A stretch of DNA of 64,000 nt from Stomorhina lunata (lineage: Eukaryota > Arthropoda > Insecta > Diptera > Rhiniidae): the NCBI GenBank assembly GCA_933228675.1, contig OW121742.1, positions 20,217,112-20,281,111 on the forward strand, given 5' to 3'. The notes beneath the pieces were generated by a model. That model ran no database searches. It worked only from the letters and a program-made list of their open reading frames with translations, and was not told the origin of the DNA. This document shows, in pieces, positions 60,450 to 64,000 of the stretch; within the stretch, counting starts at the first letter, position 1; the number at the start of each line of letters is the position of its first letter. Made by a program: the position numbers and the translations under genes.

Positions 60450-62100
60450 AAAGGAAAATATCATATCATCAGTTATCAATAAAAAAAAAACAGAAGTCAA
60501 AATAGTAGACAAGCTAAAATGCTAAAAATATAATAACTTTAGTGCACAGAACATGATCACAATGAATTGGGAAATTTTTGCATGACTTTGTAGTCAGATT
60601 GTAGTTAGTTGCTAAAAAGTTGACCATAAATGGATTATTTTCGTAGTCGACTTCCGATTTGCTTGCAGGGTGGTTATCAAGTCGACTACTAATCATAACA
60701 TATCAAATTTTGCCTGGATTCGAGCCCCATCAATTAAATATCACAACATCCTCCGTCGACGGTAAGCAATAACACGCCGTCGATCTAAAATAAATAAAAG
60801 CTTAAATAATGCGTCAAGTTAACAACAGATGGCGCAACTTCACCGTTCTAAAAATAAATAAATAAATATTCACCACCATTAACCTCCTTACTAACTCATT
60901 TACAAAGAAGGTAACTATTCGTATATACAATATAATACAATTGTATAGGCAATTGTTGTCTGAATGTTACTCCTGTTTTCAGAACAAAATTAATTAGGCA
61001 AGAAAAAATTAGTATCGTCAAGAACGCTCTAGTATTTTAATAAATTTAAGAATAATTTGCTTAGTACAAGTACAAATTTTATTCTAAACTCTTATTAAGT
61101 TTATGCTTTAACGGGGTAAAGTATAAATTGTGGTAAACGAAGTATAATTTTGTTGCATAGTGTTATCCTTTAAATTATGTCTCGTTGCCTTCTGTTGAAT
61201 GAGTGTGTTCGGATAATAGGTCTTATAGAGTTGGTATAATTAGTTAGTAGAGTGTTTGGCATAAAGCATGATAATTAAATAGGTCTAAGCCGATTTTGGT
61301 TTGTTATGTCTTGCATTCCAAATATTGTACATTCTTAAGAAAATAATACGAGACTTAACGATTAAACTCGTTCGAATTAAATCAAGCTCTTAACATTAGT
61401 TATTGGCCTTTATATATATATTTTCGCTTGTATTTCGTAACTGAATTTACAAATTTCTTATCGAAGATTTTGAAATCTTACAGAACATCCAGAATTCGTC
61501 CTTGTCCTCCTACATTCTGCTCCTACTTATTTGCTTCTATTTAATTATGTTTCAATGCAAAAACTCTATAAAAATTTTAATTAAGTTAAACCCTTTTTCT
61601 TTCTTATTTCAAACATGATAATCATACAGACATTGGGAAATATTTCGGCGATAATATTTTTTTTCGTTCATTCTCATATATTTTCATAATAATTTTGGTT
61701 GAAAATAAAAATGTTTAAATCAGTTTTAACTGGAAGACAGAGTGGTGATCAAGGGAGGGCCTTTAAAATCGAGTCTAGATTTTTAAACGAAAAAAACGGA
61801 GGTATTTTATTTGTTTAGTTTTTTCCCTTTAAATTTTGTTCTATTAAGAATAAATTCTTAGAAAAACATCCACTGAATAAGAAATATTTTTCATTTGAAT
61901 CTACAGAATGACCCGAAATATTTATGACAAAATATAATAAATTTCTTCTGAATTTATTACATAGGAAAAATTGTCTTGTATCATGAAAAATCAGTTCTTT
62001 GGGAAATCTAACACTCCCCATATGTACGTTTATGCTTAAAGCTATGTAATGATGTTTCTCTTTACGATAACGGGGTATTAGATAAGGCCTTTTAAGAGAT
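60450..62100. other. Interval without recognisable exons
   Basis: No coding exon found on either strand, including the missing miple signal-peptide exon. CCCTGCAAGCAA occurs inverted at about 60029 and 60665, suggesting a further repeat. The 68-codon frame at 61815-62021 has no family likeness. Confidence 0.4.
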
Positions 62101-64000
62101 TTTTCTTACAAAATTTAAAAGATTTCCTATAAACATAAGAAATTTTTAAAAAATTTCCTATTAAAGTATAATTTTCAAAATAAAGTATAAAAATAAGAAA
62201 TTTTAAAAAACCTTTTTATTAAAATAAGAAATTTTTCAAATTTATGGAAAATTTGCTATAAAAATAAGAAATTTTTTAAAAATTTCTTATAAAAATAAAA
62301 AAAAATTTCAAAAATTCCTATAAAAATAAGAACTTTTTTAAAAATTTCCTATAAAAATAAGAAATTTTTTAAAAATTTCCTATAAAATCAGAAATTTTTT
62401 AAAAATTTCCTATAAAAATCAGAAATTTTTGAAAAATTTCCTATAAAAATCAGAAATTTTTGAAAAATTTTCTATAAAAATCAGAAATTTTTGAAAAATT
62501 TCCTATAAAAATAAGAAATTTTTGAAAATTTCCCACAAAAATAAAAATTTTTTGAAATTTTTTTTTATAAAAATAAGAAAATTTTGAAAAATTCCCTATA
62601 AAAATAAGAAATTTTTGAAAAATTTTCTATAAAAATAAGAAATTTTTGAAAAATTGCCTTTTAAAAATAAGAAATTTTTTAAAATTTCCAATAAAAATAA
62701 GAACATTTTGAAAAATTTCCTATAAAAATAAGAAATTTTTGAAAAATTTCTTTAAAAAAAAAAATAAATTTTTGAAAAATTTCTTACAAAAATAAGAAAT
62801 TTTTGAATTTTCAAATTTTATAAAAATAAGAAAATTTTGAAAAATTCCCTATAAAAATAAGAAAATTTTGAAAAATTCCCTATAAAAATAAGAAATTTTT
62901 GAAACATTTCCTATAAAAATATGAAATTTTTGAAAATTTTCCTATAAAAATATGAAATTTTTGAAAAATTTCCTATAAAAATGAGACATTTTTGAAAAAT
63001 TTCCTTTAAAAACGAGAAATTTTTGAAAAATTTCCTTTAAAAATGAGAAATTTTTGAAAAATTTTCTATCAAAATAAGAAATGTTTGAAAAAATTCTTAT
63101 AAATATAAGAAATTTTTGAAGAATTTCTTAAAAAAATAAGAAATTTTTTAAAAATTTTCTATAACAATAAGAAATTTCCTATAAAAATAAGAAATTTTTG
63201 AAAAATTTCCTATAAAAATGAGAAATTTTTGAAAAATTTCCTTTAAAAATAAGAAACTTTTGAAAAATTTCTGATAAAAATAAGAAATTTTTTAAAATTT
63301 CTTAGAAAAATAAGAAATTTTTAAAAAATTTCCTATGACAATAAGAAATTTTTGAAAAATTTTCTATAAAATTAAGAAATTCTTGAAAATTTTCATTTAA
63401 AATAAGAAATTTTTGAAAAAATTCCTATAAAAATAAGAAATTTTTAAAAAATTTCCTATAAAAATAAGAAATTTTTGAAAAATTTCCTATAAAAATAAAA
63501 AAAATTTGAAAAATTTCTTATCAAAATAAGAAATTTTTGAAAAATTTCTTATAAAAGTAAGAAATTTTTGAAAAATTTCTTATAAAAATAAGAAATTTTT
63601 GAAAAATTTCTTATAAAAATAAGAAATTTTTGAAAAATTTCTTATAAAAATAAGAAATTTTTGAAAAATTTGTTATAAAAAAAGGAAATTTTTGAAAATT
63701 TTCTTATAAAAATAAGAAATTTTTGAAAAATTTCTTATAAAAAAAGGAAATTTTTGAAAAATTTCTTATAAAAATAAGAAATTTTTGAAAAATTTCTTAT
63801 AAAAATAAGAAATTTTTGAAAAATTTCTTATAAAAATAAGAAATTTTTGAAAAATTTCTTAAAAAAATAAGAAATTTTTGAAAAATTTCTTAAAAAAATA
63901 AGAAATTTTTGAAAAATTTCTTATAAAAATAAGAAATTTTTGAAAAATTTCTTATAAAAATAAGAAATTTTTTGAAAATTTCTTATAAAAATAAGAAATT
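62100..64000 (-). repeat. 31-bp AT-rich tandem array, inverted orientation, runs off the window
   Basis: Units ATAAAAATAAGAAATTTTTG plus AAAAATTTCCT, the reverse complement of the units at 47.8-53.3 kb. It is degenerate at the left and very regular from about 63500, where the variant is TTTCTTATAAAAATAAGAAA. It continues past 64000. Confidence 0.92.

Noticed and set aside
62100..64000. Regularly spaced repeats resembling a CRISPR array
   Set aside because: Units are directly tandem with no unique spacers, AT-only, and in a fly nuclear context; they are satellite-type repeats.

Overview
This is nuclear DNA from a higher fly, most likely a cyclorrhaphan or calyptrate species in the blowfly/house-fly range. 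The reasons are very high A+T, short introns of 53-63 bp beside multi-kilobase ones, fly-like genes (a complete Tudor-SN, a short HAUS1/wac-like augmin subunit, a miple-type midkine protein) and many transposon relics. No bacterial-style operons, rRNA genes or CRISPR arrays are present.

Layout. 1-579: first coding exon of a gamma-glutamyl hydrolase (-) that runs off the left edge. 580-4091: gene-free, with small inverted-repeat transposons. 4092-5017: Hsc20/HSCB co-chaperone (-, three exons). 5352-7122: a wac/HAUS1-like gene (+, five exons, the first coding only 4 nt), divergent from Hsc20. 8265-18483: Tudor-SN (-, four exons, 924 aa), whose 6.5-kb first intron holds BEL/Pao, LINE and MITE relics. 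18897-24491: a 5.6-kb Foldback-like element with arms of about 1.6 kb, each built partly of ~178-bp tandem units, flanked by a short direct repeat. 25060-26880: a 29-bp AT-rich array interrupted by a 273-bp copy of Tudor-SN intron sequence. 27493-28146: the METTL10/EEF1AKMT2 methyltransferase (-). 30359-32953: a p68/DDX5-type DEAD-box helicase (+, three exons, 589 aa). 33000-40000: a transposon graveyard that includes a Tc1/mariner element carrying a hAT-type insertion. 40260-64000: a miple midkine/pleiotrophin gene (-, 5' exon not found) with a 10-kb intron. It appears interleaved with an unrecognised + strand gene, of which I see a possible 5' exon (to 40672) and a signal-peptide exon (46390-46483).

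The right half is dominated by arrays of related 28-31-bp AT-rich units (40.99-42.83, 44.04-46.19, 47.80-50.21, 51.60-53.29, 55.15-56.40 and 62.10-64.00 kb), with one orientation flip. The host genes are housekeeping and share no pathway: folate processing, Fe-S cluster assembly, spindle microtubule nucleation, RNA metabolism, eEF1A methylation, RNA unwinding and growth-factor signalling. The most unusual structures are the Foldback-like giant hairpin 400 bp upstream of Tudor-SN, the intron-to-satellite duplication, and the AT arrays inside the introns of the interleaved gene pair. All exon joins were made by eye from splice-site consensus and protein family likeness; nothing was searched.
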